34,169 nucleotides of DNA, from contig AJWJ01000241.1 in NCBI GenBank assembly GCA_000277445.1, positions 1 to 34,169 on the forward strand. The letters are read 5' to 3'. Within the stretch, counting starts at the first letter, position 1. Every line of letters starts with the position of its first letter. Positions 11,469-23,541 of the stretch are shown one piece after another. Both the position numbers and the translations under genes were made by a program. Source of the DNA: Polysphondylium violaceum (lineage: Eukaryota; Evosea; Eumycetozoa; Dictyosteliales; Dictyosteliaceae). The notes under the pieces were generated by a model. That model was not told the origin of the DNA. It did not search any database and saw only the letters and a list, made by a program, of their open reading frames with translations.

Positions 11469-11877
11469 TTCATTAATGATCCCAATACTTCATCCTTATC
11501 TATTACACTGTATGTATAATAATCAAATGTTTATTGTTTTTAATCTATCCACTCTGTATATCAATCAAATCTGAATGACAAAAATAAAAAAAATAAAATC
11601 CCGAGAAAGAGTCTTTTTGAAAAAAAACAAAAAAATAAATAAATAAAATTTCGATTAAATTATTGTACAAATCGAGAGTCTGTAGGTGCACCTATATATA
11701 AACAAAATATATTTTAAATATATAACAGAAACAGCAAAGAATTACCCTCACACCAACAATTTGCCTCTTTTGAAAAACAATAAAAAAACATGATTTTGGC
11801 TTTTTTCTAGGAAAAAAAAAGTTTTTATTGAATATTTACAAAGGGAGATTAGTTAAGTTTGTTTGTTTGTATTTGTT

Positions 11878-11916
<39 letters not shown>

Positions 11917-11921
11917 TTAAT
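11469..11921. promoter_or_regulatory. FAN1 promoter and 3' flank of the AAC4-like gene
   Basis: The right end is the 3' flank of the next minus-strand gene and holds a long GT microsatellite. The remainder is upstream of the FAN1 start codon. A perfect 12-bp palindrome, TAGGTGCACCTA, lies at 11683-11694, directly beside a TATATATAAA stretch about 210-230 bp from the start codon, the position expected of a core promoter element. No further gene was seen. Confidence 0.45.
11882..11914 (+). repeat. (GT)n microsatellite
   Basis: About sixteen uninterrupted TG/GT dinucleotides, starting eight bases beyond the stop codon of the AAC4-like gene, so in its 3' UTR (CA-repeat on the transcript strand). 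Confidence 0.95.
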
Positions 11922-13752
11922 TTAAATTATCCATTCAGAATTTGTAGCATGAGTAACGTAGACTAAAGTGTTTGATCTTAATTTCTTTGGGACTTTCCAA
12001 TACTCAGAGACAATGATATCAGCAACGCATGAAGAGGTGGTCCAAATGTAGAGAATTTGCTTTTCCCACTTATCGACGGTGGCCTCGGTGGAAGCAATGA
12101 CACCAAACAACTTTTTGTATAAGATGTCACGAGCATACTCTGGTGTAAATGGAGCTTTGTATTTCTTGCCATTCAAGTCAAAGAAATTGATGATACGCAC
12201 GACACTGACACCAATGTGTCTGCCATGGATATCGATGGAAAAATCTGTGATTTTGGAACCTGGTGCATACTCGATTTCAGTTTCGGTTCTCTTGAGCTCG
12301 GCACCAAAGACGTGATGCAAGACTTCGTAGGACAAGACCTCAGACCACACAGAATTACCACCAGCGTTTGGAGTGTTTAACATTTTTCTACCACCACGAG
12401 ACAATTGAAAGTGCTCTGGAGAGTCGACCAATGGCTCGAAATGGTCCACGATAATATCACCACAGTCGGTATCCTTGAGGCCAGAGTAAAAGAATTGGGT
12501 GTTGAGAGAGTTACCATAGACACACCAGGTTGGCTTGATGACCATTCTTGGCTCGGCAACTGGTCTATTAAATGTGTGGGATCTTGGACATGGGGAAACG
12601 TCGATATCGTGGGCACAGTTGCTTTCTTCGAGATGCTTGAGGAAATCGTTTAAAGACTTGAAAGAGATCTTTGGGGCAGAATTAGACTCTCCACAACAGC
12701 CATCGCCTTGGCTTGTGTAGTCCTCCAACATTTGGCCCATTTCGTCAAAATCAGAAAACCATTCCAAGAACAAAGATTGCTCTTTCTCCTTGTTGGTCAA
12801 GTTGGCAGACTCGGTAAAACAGTCAACTTGAGTGTTGGCAGCAGTGGAGCTTTGGTTGGTGCCGTTGTTGGTGGTGTTATTTTCCAACAACAACTGCCAG
12901 GAAGTCAAATGATTTATACCACTTGACCTTTGCTTAGACTTGGATAAGGGTTTGAAGAAGATGGGGTTTTGGTAAGCGTTGAGGGTGAGAGGAACATGGT
13001 TTGGAATGTTTGAAAAGTTGTTGTTGTTGTTGTTGATAAAGTTGTTTTTCATAGGTACAGCAGGAAGAATCGTTGGACAAGACTCTATTTGCTGCTTCTT
13101 GGTGCAACCAAGATGATAGACTGGATAAGGAACTCGATTTTGATGAGTTGTTGTCATTGACTTGCATACTGGAAAGACGGGACATATTGGAGCCATTGGA
13201 GCCTTGAATAATATTTCCGCCTCTATTGAGGTCCCTATCAAAGCAGTCTCTTCCCTTACTAATGATTCTCTTGGAGTCACTGGCAAAACAAATCTTGGTA
13301 GCGGCTGGGATGGAACAGTTGACAAAAACACAACTTGTTGTTGTTGGTTCAACACAACTACTAAAAACCCTCTCTGTGTTTTGTATACCAAAAGTAGATA
13401 TGTCCTTCTCTTGTATTTCAAAGAGGGTAGTAGTTGTTGGACTAGTTGTTGTAGTAGTTTGCACTTCTTCGAATACTGTCTCCTTGACATTAAATTCCTT
13501 GACAAAATGACTTTCACTTTCCACAATTTCAGTGGCACAAGTTTCAAAACAATTATTGGAAGCGGTGGAAGAAGCAGACATATTTTTGATGGAATCAAAC
13601 ACAAAATTCTTTACCAATTGAGAAAGGTTGGTAGTAAAAGTTTCAACAGCATTGGCATTGAGAGAGGCAAAGACTGTTGTTGGTATTTGAACTGGTATGA
13701 AAACAGTTACAGATTGTTGGTTGTTGTTGTTGTTGCTGGTAGAAAAAGACAT
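11922..13752 (-). CDS. AAC4-like conserved protein, possible degenerate nuclease fold
   Basis: Two overlapping minus-strand frames make one gene. The first starts at ATG 13752 (MSFSTSNNNNNQQSV) and is low complexity, rich in Ser, Thr, Val and Cys. The second ends at 11922 and carries a globular C-terminal part of about 200 residues: WCVYGNSLNTQFFYSG, SEVLSYEVLHHVFGAEL, KITDFSIDIHGRHIGVSVVR, EKQILYIWTTSSCVADII. This resembles the conserved region of proteins labelled AAC-rich mRNA clone AAC4 in Dictyostelium and plants, recalled from memory. The E...TDFSID...GVSVVR pattern looks like a PD-(D/E)XK core that lost its (D/E)xK residues; that is speculation. The frames can be joined by a phase-1 intron 13169-13085 (581 residues), but it is unusually GC-rich for this genome. 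The alternative is a one-base frame change near the AAC/CAA tract at about 13020-13050. Codon use is more GC-rich than in neighbours. The C-terminal half is surely coding. Confidence 0.75.
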
Positions 13753-14651
13753 TGCGGAATTAATTAAAATTGGAAAGGGAAATTTGAGGGAGGGGATGTA
13801 GCTTAAAATTTAAATTATTGGACTGGAGGGGTAGGTGGAACTTTTAAAAAATTTAATCACTAAAGTTTTGGGGACTGAGCTTTTAAATGTATATAATAGT
13901 TTACTTTTTAGAAAATTGTTTTTGGTATAATGTATTTATTATGGAGAGAAGAGAAAAAAAAAGGAAAGGAAATTACAATATAAATATGAGTGACAGGATT
14001 GTGCGAATTTTTTTTTAATTTTTTAAATTTTTAATAATTTTGAAAATTTCCCCCTAAATTCTTTTCTTTTTCTCAAATTTACTTGAATTTAATTGTAGGA
14101 ATATTTAGCTTTATTTTCCCCATTTTTGATCAAAACAGTGAATCTCTGTTGTTGAGGTTCACTGTGTTGAGATCCAATTTAAATATTATTAAAATTTCAT
14201 GTGACCACAAAATATGGCATTTGCGCATAAATTAAAAATTATACTAAAAATAATAACCAAAATCGAGATTATCATGTGAGTTGTAAAAGTTTATATATAA
14301 ATATACATATATGCATATACATATATATAGTTTTTCTTGGGGATTTATTAATTTACAAGTTAACATACAAAAAAAGATATATTTAAAAAAAACAAAAAAA
14401 AAAAACTATTTTCCAATATTTCAAATTACATTTTTTTTTTCTTTCTTTCTTTTTTTTTTTTCTTTCCTTTTCCATTTTATCTCTTTTTTCCTTTTTTTTC
14501 TTTTTTTTTTTCCGATTATTATATGTATATATTATTTAATTTAATTTATATGTATAGTTATTATTATGATTATTATTATGAAAAATAATTTTGGTGATCC
14601 AATTCTGTACATAACTTTTTTTGTTGATTGAAATAGTTATTTTCATCTCTC
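13753..14651. other. Promoter of AAC4-like gene and 3' flank of LUFS gene
   Basis: Upstream DNA of the minus-strand gene to the left and downstream DNA of the one to the right. It is AT-rich with T-runs at about 14432-14512. The only structure I noticed is an imperfect hairpin at 14128-14174. No exon or RNA gene could be supported. Confidence 0.5.
14128..14174. repeat. Imperfect inverted repeat (hairpin)
   Basis: The arms GATCAAAACAGTGAA and TTCACTGTGTTGAGATC pair along about 14 bases with one mismatch and one small bulge around a 15-base loop. It lies about 375 bp upstream of the AAC4-like start codon and about 480 bp past the LUFS-gene stop. It could be a 3'-end processing hairpin or a dyad protein-binding site; nothing decides between them. 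Confidence 0.5.
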
Positions 14652-17600
14652 TTAAGAAATTAAAAAGCTTGCTGTTTCTGATGATGATGAAATATTAGAA
14701 TACAATATAAGGCAGTTTGATTTTTTTAAACAGAAAATAAAGAATTAAACATACCATCTTCATCTTCAAAACTACCAAAAGCTTTACTCGGGAAATTTGG
14801 AGAGTTTGTACTCAAACCTGGAAATCCCATAGGTAAATTCGATGATTGACTTGCAGAAGGTGAATTCTTTAAATATTGATTATCGACTGTATCAAAATTT
14901 TGTAATTCAAAATATGATCCTTGATCATATCCACCAACATTACTTGTTGAGATTGAGTTTAGTCCTGTTTGTTGTAATGGTTGTTGAATTTGTGGTGTTC
15001 CTCTATTATTGTTATTATTATTATTATTATTATTATTCAAAAAAGTGTTATGATTCATCTCCAAACTAGATCCTTGTGTTGGATTCATTGCTGGAGTATT
15101 CGTTGATGAGTTTATCGGTGGGGTTTGTTGCTGTTGTTGCTGTTGTTGCTGATGTATTATTGACTGTTGTTGCTGTTGCTGTTGTTGTTGTTGTTGTTGT
15201 TGTTTTTCTTGATTATTGTTATTATTCGGATTATTCGGATTATTTTGATTATTATTATTATTATTATTATTATTATTTAAATTATTATTACTAGTATTAA
15301 TATTAATTCCTGTACTAATATTTAAATTATTATTATTATTATTATTGTTATTATTATTGCTATTATTGTTATTATTATTATTATTATTATTTAAATTGGC
15401 ATTATTTATATTATTATTTAAAGTGTTTATATGTGGATTATTGTGAATATTATGATTTAAAGGTGATGATAGAGGGGATTGAGGAGTGACAGGAGATTGA
15501 GGGGTATAAGTAGTTGGTGGAGTAGGATGTTCAACTTGAGGGGAAGGAACTGATTTTGAAAAATTTCTTTTCGCTACTTTAGGTTCGGCAGAAGGCTCAG
15601 ATGTTTTTCTTTTCTTTAGCTTTGAAGATGAAGATTTTTCGGACTCTTCAGAATTTGTCGTAGAGTTCTTTCTACTTGATCTACTGCTTTTTTTAGATGA
15701 AGATGACGATGACGATGAAGAGGAGGTCGATGAGGAAGATGTCGATGAGGATGCTGTTGCCGATGAAGACGATGACGATGGTGTTGAATTGTTGGATATT
15801 GTTGAATTTGAGGATGTTGATGGTTGAGTCGTTGTCGATGCATTGTTGGTAGGTACTGATAGGGGTGGCGCCATACCACCACTTGTACTCAATGGATTGC
15901 TTGAACTATTCATTACAGCTCCTGGGACCACATTGGGTGATTGAATGGGTGGACCGTTTGGATGGAATGCGTGTGGCAAGAATTGAAGATACTGACCACC
16001 TGGATTCATTAATGGCATGCCAGGTGAATATTGAGAAATGCCTTGAGGTGGATAATACCAACCTCTATTCATAGGAGCAGCAAAACCACCGGGTCCAATA
16101 TTCATGGGTGGTCCCATAGGCATACCTTGTTGAGGTCCTTGTGGAGGCATGACTGGTTGTTGGTCAGGTTTTCTAAAAGCCATCAAATGCTGTTGATTTG
16201 GAATTGGTGAGGGCACACCACCACTTGCTGTCAATGCTATTTGGCCCATTGTGTTGATTGGTGACGACATTGGATTATTAAATTCTTGCTGCGTCATATT
16301 TTGTTGTTGAGTATTATTACTATTGTTTGGTGTTGGTGTTGGTGTTGTCGAAGAAGTTGACGATGATGCGGCTGCAGTTGACGAAGACTTCTTTTTAATT
16401 GGTGAAGGAGGTTGAGAAGGCTTTGATTTTTTAGATTCGACTTCCTGTTGTTGTTGGTGATGTTGTTGAGGTGTGGTTGGTTGTGGTTCAGATTTAATTT
16501 GAGTTGGTGAATTGTTATTAACAGTTGGATTGGTATTGTTATTAATTGGTGATGGTGGTTGAATTGCTCCTTGAAAATTAGCAGTTGGAACATAATGAAT
16601 TCCATGAGGATTATTACCGCCTACATTTTGTGCCATATATTGTTGTTGACCATATTGTGGTGGAAAAAACATATATTGGGGTGGCATACCTTGAGGTGGT
16701 TGAACTTGTTGCTGTTGCTGTTGTTGTAATTGCTGTGGATTTGGTTGTTGTGGTGGAGATGATGTGTTTAATGGATTTGGTTGTGGTTGAGTTGGATTTT
16801 GACCTCCTTGTTGCATTGCATTGATATATACTGGTTTGGCTGGAAATTGATCGATAAGTGTTTGGAATTGATTGGATGGTGGTGCACCTGCCATAGGAGC
16901 ACCAAAAACAAACATTTTACCCATCGGTGAAATACCAACCATATTTTGTGGTTGTGGTGGTTGTTGTGGATTATTTACATTATGATTTGCATTAAAGTTA
17001 TTATTATTATTATTATTATTGTTATTACTTAGTGGAGGTGGTGGTTGATTTCTAGGTGTTGATGGTTTTGTACTTGGACTACCTGAATCATTATTACTAT
17101 TATTACTATTACTATTGCTACTACTACTATTACTACTATCAGTATCTCTATCCTTGTGTGATGATTTTTCTTTTTTATTTGACTTTGAGGATGTTGTTGT
17201 TGGTGCTGATGATGATGAGGATGATGTTGTGTTATTATTATTAGTATTACCACTATTGTTGTTTGTATTACCACTGTTATTTGTATTATTCGAATTTCCA
17301 GCAGGTGTTGTTGAGTTACTATTTGTATTATTATTATTGCTTGGTTGTTGAAAATTTGGATTACCATTGTTACCATAAGGTAAACCCATTTGATGGTGTA
17401 ATTGGGCCATACCTTGGTTTTGGAAATATTGGGGATTGGCAAAATGGTGAAGATTTTGCGGGGTAATCATTGGTGGCGAATTGAATCCTGGTGTAGATCC
17501 TGCTGATGGTGGATTGAAAAATCCATTTGGATTATTGTTATTTTGTTGATTGTTATTTTGACTATTAGCTCCATTGATATTTGGATTACCATTTCCAGTT

Positions 17601-17798
17601 AGAGGATTGTTTATAACATTCTTATTACCATTATTATTTTGTTGTAGAGGGGGTTGAGTTTGTACTTGAGGTTGTTGGTTTTGTTGACCTTGGTATTGGG
17701 TTTGGGCTTGTGATGGTGGTTGTTGGGGTTGGGGTTGGGGTTGGGGTTGAGCTCCTTGATTAATTTGGTTTGGAGTTTGAGCTGGTGGCTGTGAACCA

Positions 17799-17829
<31 letters not shown>

Positions 17830-18459
17830 GAGCTTGTTGTTGAGCTTGCTGTTGGGCCTGTTGTTGTAGAAATTGATTTTGTTGAAAACTATGATGAAGA
17901 TGATAACCTTGTTGTTGAGCTTGAGCCTGTGCCTGAGCTTGAGCTTGAGCTTGGGCTGCTGCAACTGCAGCCAATTGTTGTTGCTGTTGTTGTTGATGTT
18001 GTTGTTGTTGTAAATGATGTTGACCAGGCAAAATGGCTGGAGGTTGATTTTGTTTAATCATCTCTAAATACTGTTTGGGCAACTCATTGCTAGCCCCCAG
18101 ATGGGATATACCATTTCCATTTTGTGCTCTAAATATATCCCAAAATATATTCCACCATTCAAATAAAAACCCCTCTGGTGAGTCTATCACTTGTGCGTGC
18201 GGTTTAACCTCTGATTTAAATGCATTTGCTGAACTCTGATAATTATTCTTTTGTAGATAGTCTAGTATATATGCATTTAGACTGCATGCACGACACATAT
18301 CAATAGCGACAACATTACATCGACATCGATTACATTTGATTAGTATTGATTTTAAAAGGAAATGATAATTTAAAAAAAAAAAAAAAAAGGTAGTGAGATA
18401 TATGTTTGGGGACACATAGATATATATACATACGCATCATTTTCTAAGCGAGTCATCAT
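14652..18459 (-). CDS. LisH/LUFS-domain transcriptional co-regulator, Q/N/S-rich
   Basis: The long open frame cannot start where it opens (18415), because that part is T-rich intron. A 26-base exon, 18459-18434, encodes MMTRLEND plus a split Ala, ends at GTATGT, and joins an acceptor at 18282-18283. This completes the LisH/LUFS domain: ALNAYILDYLQKNN, SSANAFKSE, then GFLFEWWNIFWDIFRAQ (residues 9 to about 65). That signature is shared by metazoan SSBP, plant LEUNIG and fungal Flo8/Som1 regulators, where it mediates dimerisation and contact with LIM-domain-binding or SEUSS partners. The other 1100-plus residues are Gln, Asn, Ser and Pro tracts without WD40 repeats, so SSBP/Flo8-like rather than LEUNIG-like. 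At the 3' end a GTATGT at 14754 and an acceptor at 14678-14679 allow a last exon 14677-14652 ending ETASFLIS (1192 residues). Without that splice the protein ends GMFNSLFSV at 14726. Confidence 0.85.
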
Positions 18460-21126
18460 AAACTTTGAAGAATATGATATGATAACAATGATATATGGCT
18501 CTCTTTTACACTACGCTGCTGTTGTTACTCCTACTGGTACTATTGTTGTTGCTGCTGCCCACTACTACTACTACTCTATTGTTATATGGGGTGTTGGTGT
18601 TGGTGGTGGTGGTGTGTGGTATTATTTTCTTTGTACCAAGATTTATTAACAGGAGGAGATGGATTATAAAAATTTAAAAAAAAAAAAATAAGATCAATTA
18701 ATTTTTTAAAAAGGGGTTGGTTTTTTTGCTGCAAAAAAAAAAATTAATATTTTGCTTTATCTTGTGTGAATAGGTGTGTGAAAATGAATGCTTGTTGTTT
18801 GAATAGTAATCCCTACCCGAGAGCAATGTTACTACTATTCGTTGACAGAGGAGTGCAAGGGGGTATTTTGTATATATATGTATAATTTGACAGACAACTG
18901 GGAATATTATATGGTGTGTGTAAATATCTTTTTTACTTTTTTGTATACAAACAAATCACGCGAGCGCTCATATGTCAAAAATGTGTTTACACCACAAAAA
19001 ACCTATAAACTCTGCTAGCTATATTAAAACTACTAGTAGTTGTACTAAAATTGCAAAGGGGGCAAAATATAAATTTAAAAAAAAGGGACAGATAGAACAA
19101 ACGACAGTATTTTCAAAAAAGGTTGGGGAAAAAATTGAAAAATAAAAATTTTTAAAAAAAAATTTCAAAATTGTGGTGTGGTGGTGAGAATGAGATCAGG
19201 TGCGTGTGTTGTGTTTGTTGAATATTGTTGGTTTGACGTCGGAGGTCACGAGAAAAAAAAAACATATGCGGTCGAGGCATAACAGGAGATTCATTGAAGT
19301 TGTGTTTGCATGAAATTGGTGGGTGAATTTGTGGTAAATATAGTAGTCAATGGCGGTGGTGTGAGTGTGAATGTGAATGAAAATAATGTTAGTATGTATA
19401 TTTATCAACATAAAAAAATATCATGTGGGTGTATGGAATGATATTGATATTGATGGTGATGGGATGACAATGATATTATTCTATGGCGGTGTTGTCGAGA
19501 CATACAAAAAAATAAATACCAATAAATATTATGATCAAAATATTTTGTGTGTTGTTGAGAGGATGTCTTTTTTAGGGCGTGTGATATTAATATCTAATAT
19601 CAAAATTAAAACTAAAAATAATGGGACGAATGTCTGTCCAAACTTGAGCCAAGGAGATGATTTTTTGCAAAAATATTTTTCTTTTTTTTAAAAAAAAAAA
19701 TCAAAAAAAACAAAATTCACAAAACTTTGGTTGGGTTGCAGATATAAAAAAAAGAAAAACATAAAAAGAAAAAGAAAACAAATTAATAAAATACAGAAAT
19801 GCAATTGTGATTATGATATGATATGGACATGAATTGGTTTTTAAAGTTTTCAATCGTATGGCGAGCAAGAAAAAAAGTGATCAGTTTAAATAGATTTTGG
19901 GATATTAAATAAATATGTTTAAGTGGTTTTAAAATAGATGCATTCGTGAATGTTTTATATCATCTTTCTTTATCTCTAGAAAGCGTAATGCATTAATAAA
20001 TACATTCATTTAACTGGCGCCATATCATTGCTTTAAAAGGAGATTCATATAAACTATGTGGATACATTTATCTTTAAATCTTATAACCCCTCACATGATG
20101 ATTTACAAATTTTATTTATTTGATCGGGGAGAGTGTGTGAATATTCATTATATGAAATAGAAAGTTTCAAATGTAAAGACAATGAATTAATTAATTGTTA
20201 ATATACATACGAGATTCAAAAATTATTATATCTAATGAGGTGGAGAGCCCCCTATTCTATAAATAAATGAGAAAAATATAAGAAATTTAGAATAAAAAAA
20301 CAAAAAAAAAAAAGGACAAGTGGGGATTACTACTTGTTAAATTCTTACTCTCCAATTCATACACATCACAAGGTCGAAAATAATGAAATTCAAGAAAGCA
20401 GCTCGTTTTTTTATGAAAACTGTGGGTCTGTGAGTTTTTGTAAAATGCCCACAAAGCTCACGCTGACATTGGACTAAAAGTGTGCTTCTGCACAAAAAAA
20501 ATCTCTTTTTCACCAAGATATTTTTTGTTTTTTTTCAAAAAACAAAGATATTTTTTAAAATTTGCCAAAATTTTTTTAATTGTTGTTGATGTTGGTGCAA
20601 TGGTTTCTGGAGAGTTATTGTTTCCACGTGATAAAAAAGTGATAACTTGCTTCTTTATTTATTTCTGGTGAGATTTCACACTCGTCCAATTTCAAATTGT
20701 GTATTCTATTATTCTTGCAATACATTTTGAAATTGATCAGCCACAACTTGTACAATCTAATTATGAATATTGAACAAATCATAAATTAAGGACTTTTCTT
20801 GTAAAAAAATCTGTTAAATTGTTGACAATCAATGACTTAATGGAATGTGGGCTGACCTATACCAAGACGAGTATTTTCAAATCAAGTACTCTATGTTGAG
20901 TGGATAAAAGACATTATTTTATGACGCCAAATCAATCTTGAAAATAAATATTGATTATCATCAATAACACTGCTAAAATAAAAATTGAGACTGGACATAG
21001 GTTTAAATAATCCATTTCCTCTGGACTAGAGGTGTAGGGATGCAATTTGGATTGAAAAAAAGAGATATATCGAACATTGAGTAAATGAGTTTTATGTGTT
21101 TTTTTAAAAAATTATTTTATTTGTTT
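18460..21126. other. 2.7-kb gene-free region upstream of the LUFS gene
   Basis: Upstream DNA of the LUFS gene and downstream DNA of the STAT gene. Near 18515-18620 the minus strand carries CAA/CAG/CAC/TAG triplet runs that look like a 5' UTR. From about 19165 to 19500 the plus strand is rich in G and poor in C with TGTG/GTGAG motifs. The middle, 19800-20500, has mixed composition without a coding signature. Open frames at 19377-19691 and 20480-20671 have no family resemblance and biased Lys/Ile/Phe content. No tRNA boxes or snRNA landmarks were recognised. Confidence 0.5.
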
Positions 21127-23541
21127 TTAAATAATATTTGGTAAAGAATCATAACCATTTGTGGCAGGTAAAGTTTCTCTCTTGCTATAATAAGGTTCGA
21201 GAACAACATCCTTTGGGAAATTTCTTAGTCTTGGTTCGCCAGTTTGTACATCGATAGTCAATTGAAGTATTTTGGTAAATTGAGGACACTCTGAAAGGAA
21301 ATCTGGCAAAGTTTTCTTGGCACCAGCAGTGTCGTCGGCTTTGACCAAATAGTGACGAATTCTTTTCTCTGGATCGGGATCATCGACTTTGTAACCAATG
21401 GCAAAGTGGCCAGCATGACGTTCACTAAAACGAATTAAAAATGTACCTTGATCCTCATTTCTGAGGGCTTCTTCGACCGATTGTCTTGAGATAAAACCAT
21501 AGATGAGACCAGATTGCCACATAGAGCAAACGTGTCTTTGATAACGAAGTTTTTGGAGACCTTTGCCAAACCAGATCCAAAAGGCGTCAAACGATGATTG
21601 AGAGATGGCTGGTTTGCCACCGAAAAAGTGTTGATGAATGTACAATAGTTCGTGACGAGAGAGATAACGAGTGGGTTTCATAAAATCTTGTCTGGTGGCT
21701 CTGAGGAAATGACGTTGGAGCTTATTGGCATACGAGGCCCAAGGGATGTCGGTGTTGTTGCCAAAACTATCTTTTTTGAGAAGAGTACCATCAGACTCTT
21801 CGTATTGGCACTCGTTGGTAATGACGATAAATGGACTGGATGGGGGTGATTCAATGTTAACTGGTGTACCACCTACGACTTGAACTTGCATACCAAATTT
21901 AAGAGTGACTGGATTCTTTCTTGTGCCATTTAAAAACTTGAGATGATATTTGGCCAAACGATTGGTTTCGTCCATGCTAACGACTTCGGTTTCAATGGTT
22001 TTTGGAGAGTTGGCACTCTTGGAGCCTTGTTGATTCTCTACAATCATGGTGGCTCTCACCTTGCCAATCATTTGCAACTCTGTTCTGGTGCCACTCAAAA
22101 GTTGAACAACTACTGGATCATCTTCCAATGGTTTGCACTTTGTGATGACCATGGGGAATGGCTGTTCAATCACTACCAAAGCGGCAATGGTGGGTGGTGG
22201 ATTTTGTGGACGTACCAAGAGTTGGAGTTCTTCGTGATACAATTCCAATTGAATGGATTGAATGGTGAGTTCGTGTAAAAGGAATATCACATTTCTAATC
22301 TCTGGTGGAGAGAGTACAAATGTTTGATCAATTTGTTGAAGAGAGGTGATTTCTGCGTCAATTTGTTTCTTTAGTGTATTTTGTTCATTGTCCAACATTT
22401 GAAAAGTTTCTTTTTGGGGATGAGCTAAAACTTGTTTTTGAACAATCTTCATTTTATCGAGTTGTTCTTTTTGTGCAATGTGTAGCTTTAAACATTCGTT
22501 GATGATTTGTTGGTGTGGTTGTAAAACATTGCCATAGGGTGTATTGATGAGCAAGTGTTCTGGTAATGGAATATTGTTACTATTTCCATTGGAATGCATT
22601 TGTTGTTGAATACTTTGTAAAATGTGTTGTTGTTCTTGTGCATTATATTCAGATTCTCCATTGTTTTCAATAGTTGGTGATGTTGCAACTAATTGATTGG
22701 TTTGTGGACTAATTTGTTGTTGTTGTTGTTGCTCAATTTGTTGTTGAATATTATTTTCAATAATTGGTGAATTGATTTGTTGTAATTGTTGATGTTGAAT
22801 TGGTTGTTGTTGAATTTGTTGATGTTGGATTGGTTGTTGTTGTAATTGTTGCTGTTGTTGTTGAGAATGTTCAATTTGTAAAGCTTGTTGTTGTAATTGT
22901 TGCTGGACTTGTTGTTGTTGTTGTTGAACTTGTTGTTGCTGTTGTTGTAATTGTTGTTGTTGTTGTTGTAATTGTTGTTGAACTTGTTGTTGATGGAGTA
23001 ATTGTTCATTGTGTTGTTGTTGTTGTTGTAATTGTTGTTGTTGCTGTTGCATATCTAAATTAATTTGTTGTGGTTCAATTTTAATTTGTGGATCTAAATG
23101 ATGTTGTGGAATTTGTTGTTGAATTTGTTGAATTTGAGCACCATCTATAGGATAATATGATGGATCCAATGGTGCACCAAGAGGATTGGAACCATTGGAT
23201 GCATACAATGGTTGATATGCTGCTGTTGAGTATATATTTTGATTTTGAATTGGTAATAATGATGGCTCAGTCTTGACATAAACATTGGCTTGTGAATTTG
23301 CATTACCGCCATTTCCATTACTATAGTAAATTGAATTAGTCGTTTGGTTGCTAATAATTATAATATAATAACAAAGAGATAGTTACTCTAAAAAGGTCAT
23401 CAAAGACATTAAATCATCATTTGTTGCAGTGAAGTTTCCGTCAGATGAAGAGTATTCATGAATGTCTTGATTATGACTGGATGACTCTGTTGGAAAAGTT
23501 GGATCTTCCAATGGTCTTTTTTTTGGATTTGCATTTGACAT
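21127..23541 (-). CDS. dstA: STATa-like SH2 transcription factor
   Basis: Two exons, 23541-23387 and 23350-21127, are joined through a 36-bp intron (GTAACT...ATTAG, phase 2) to give 792 residues. Unspliced, the first exon stops at once, so the intron is needed. Exon 1 is acidic ([10 protein letters not shown]) and starts [10 protein letters not shown]. Residues about 130-260 are glutamine repeats. A coiled coil follows (about 325-440), then the STAT DNA-binding region ([19 protein letters not shown] to [13 protein letters not shown]), a linker, and an SH2 domain with [11 protein letters not shown] (phosphotyrosine-binding Arg692). Tyr785 in [10 protein letters not shown], seven residues from the end, is the expected phosphorylation site. 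D. discoideum STATa, activated by extracellular cAMP in prestalk tip cells, also has its tyrosine at the extreme C terminus, which with the Gln-rich N-terminal half favours STATa over STATb, c or d. STAT identity is certain; the paralogue is probable. Confidence 0.93.
22690..23055 (-). repeat. CAA/CAG (poly-Gln) repeat tract of the STAT gene
   Basis: Long interrupted runs of TTG/CTG on the plus strand encode poly-Gln with His, Leu, Ile and Val interruptions in the N-terminal half of the STAT protein. Tracts of this type differ in length between strains and species. Confidence 0.85.

Noticed and set aside
13162-13767. Plus-strand 201-residue frame opposite the AAC4-like gene
   Set aside because: It mirrors the coding strand of a real gene; no recognisable domain and no upstream promoter.
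19377-19691. Plus-strand 104-residue frame in the long spacer
   Set aside because: No family resemblance, biased composition, and no neighbouring exon to extend it.
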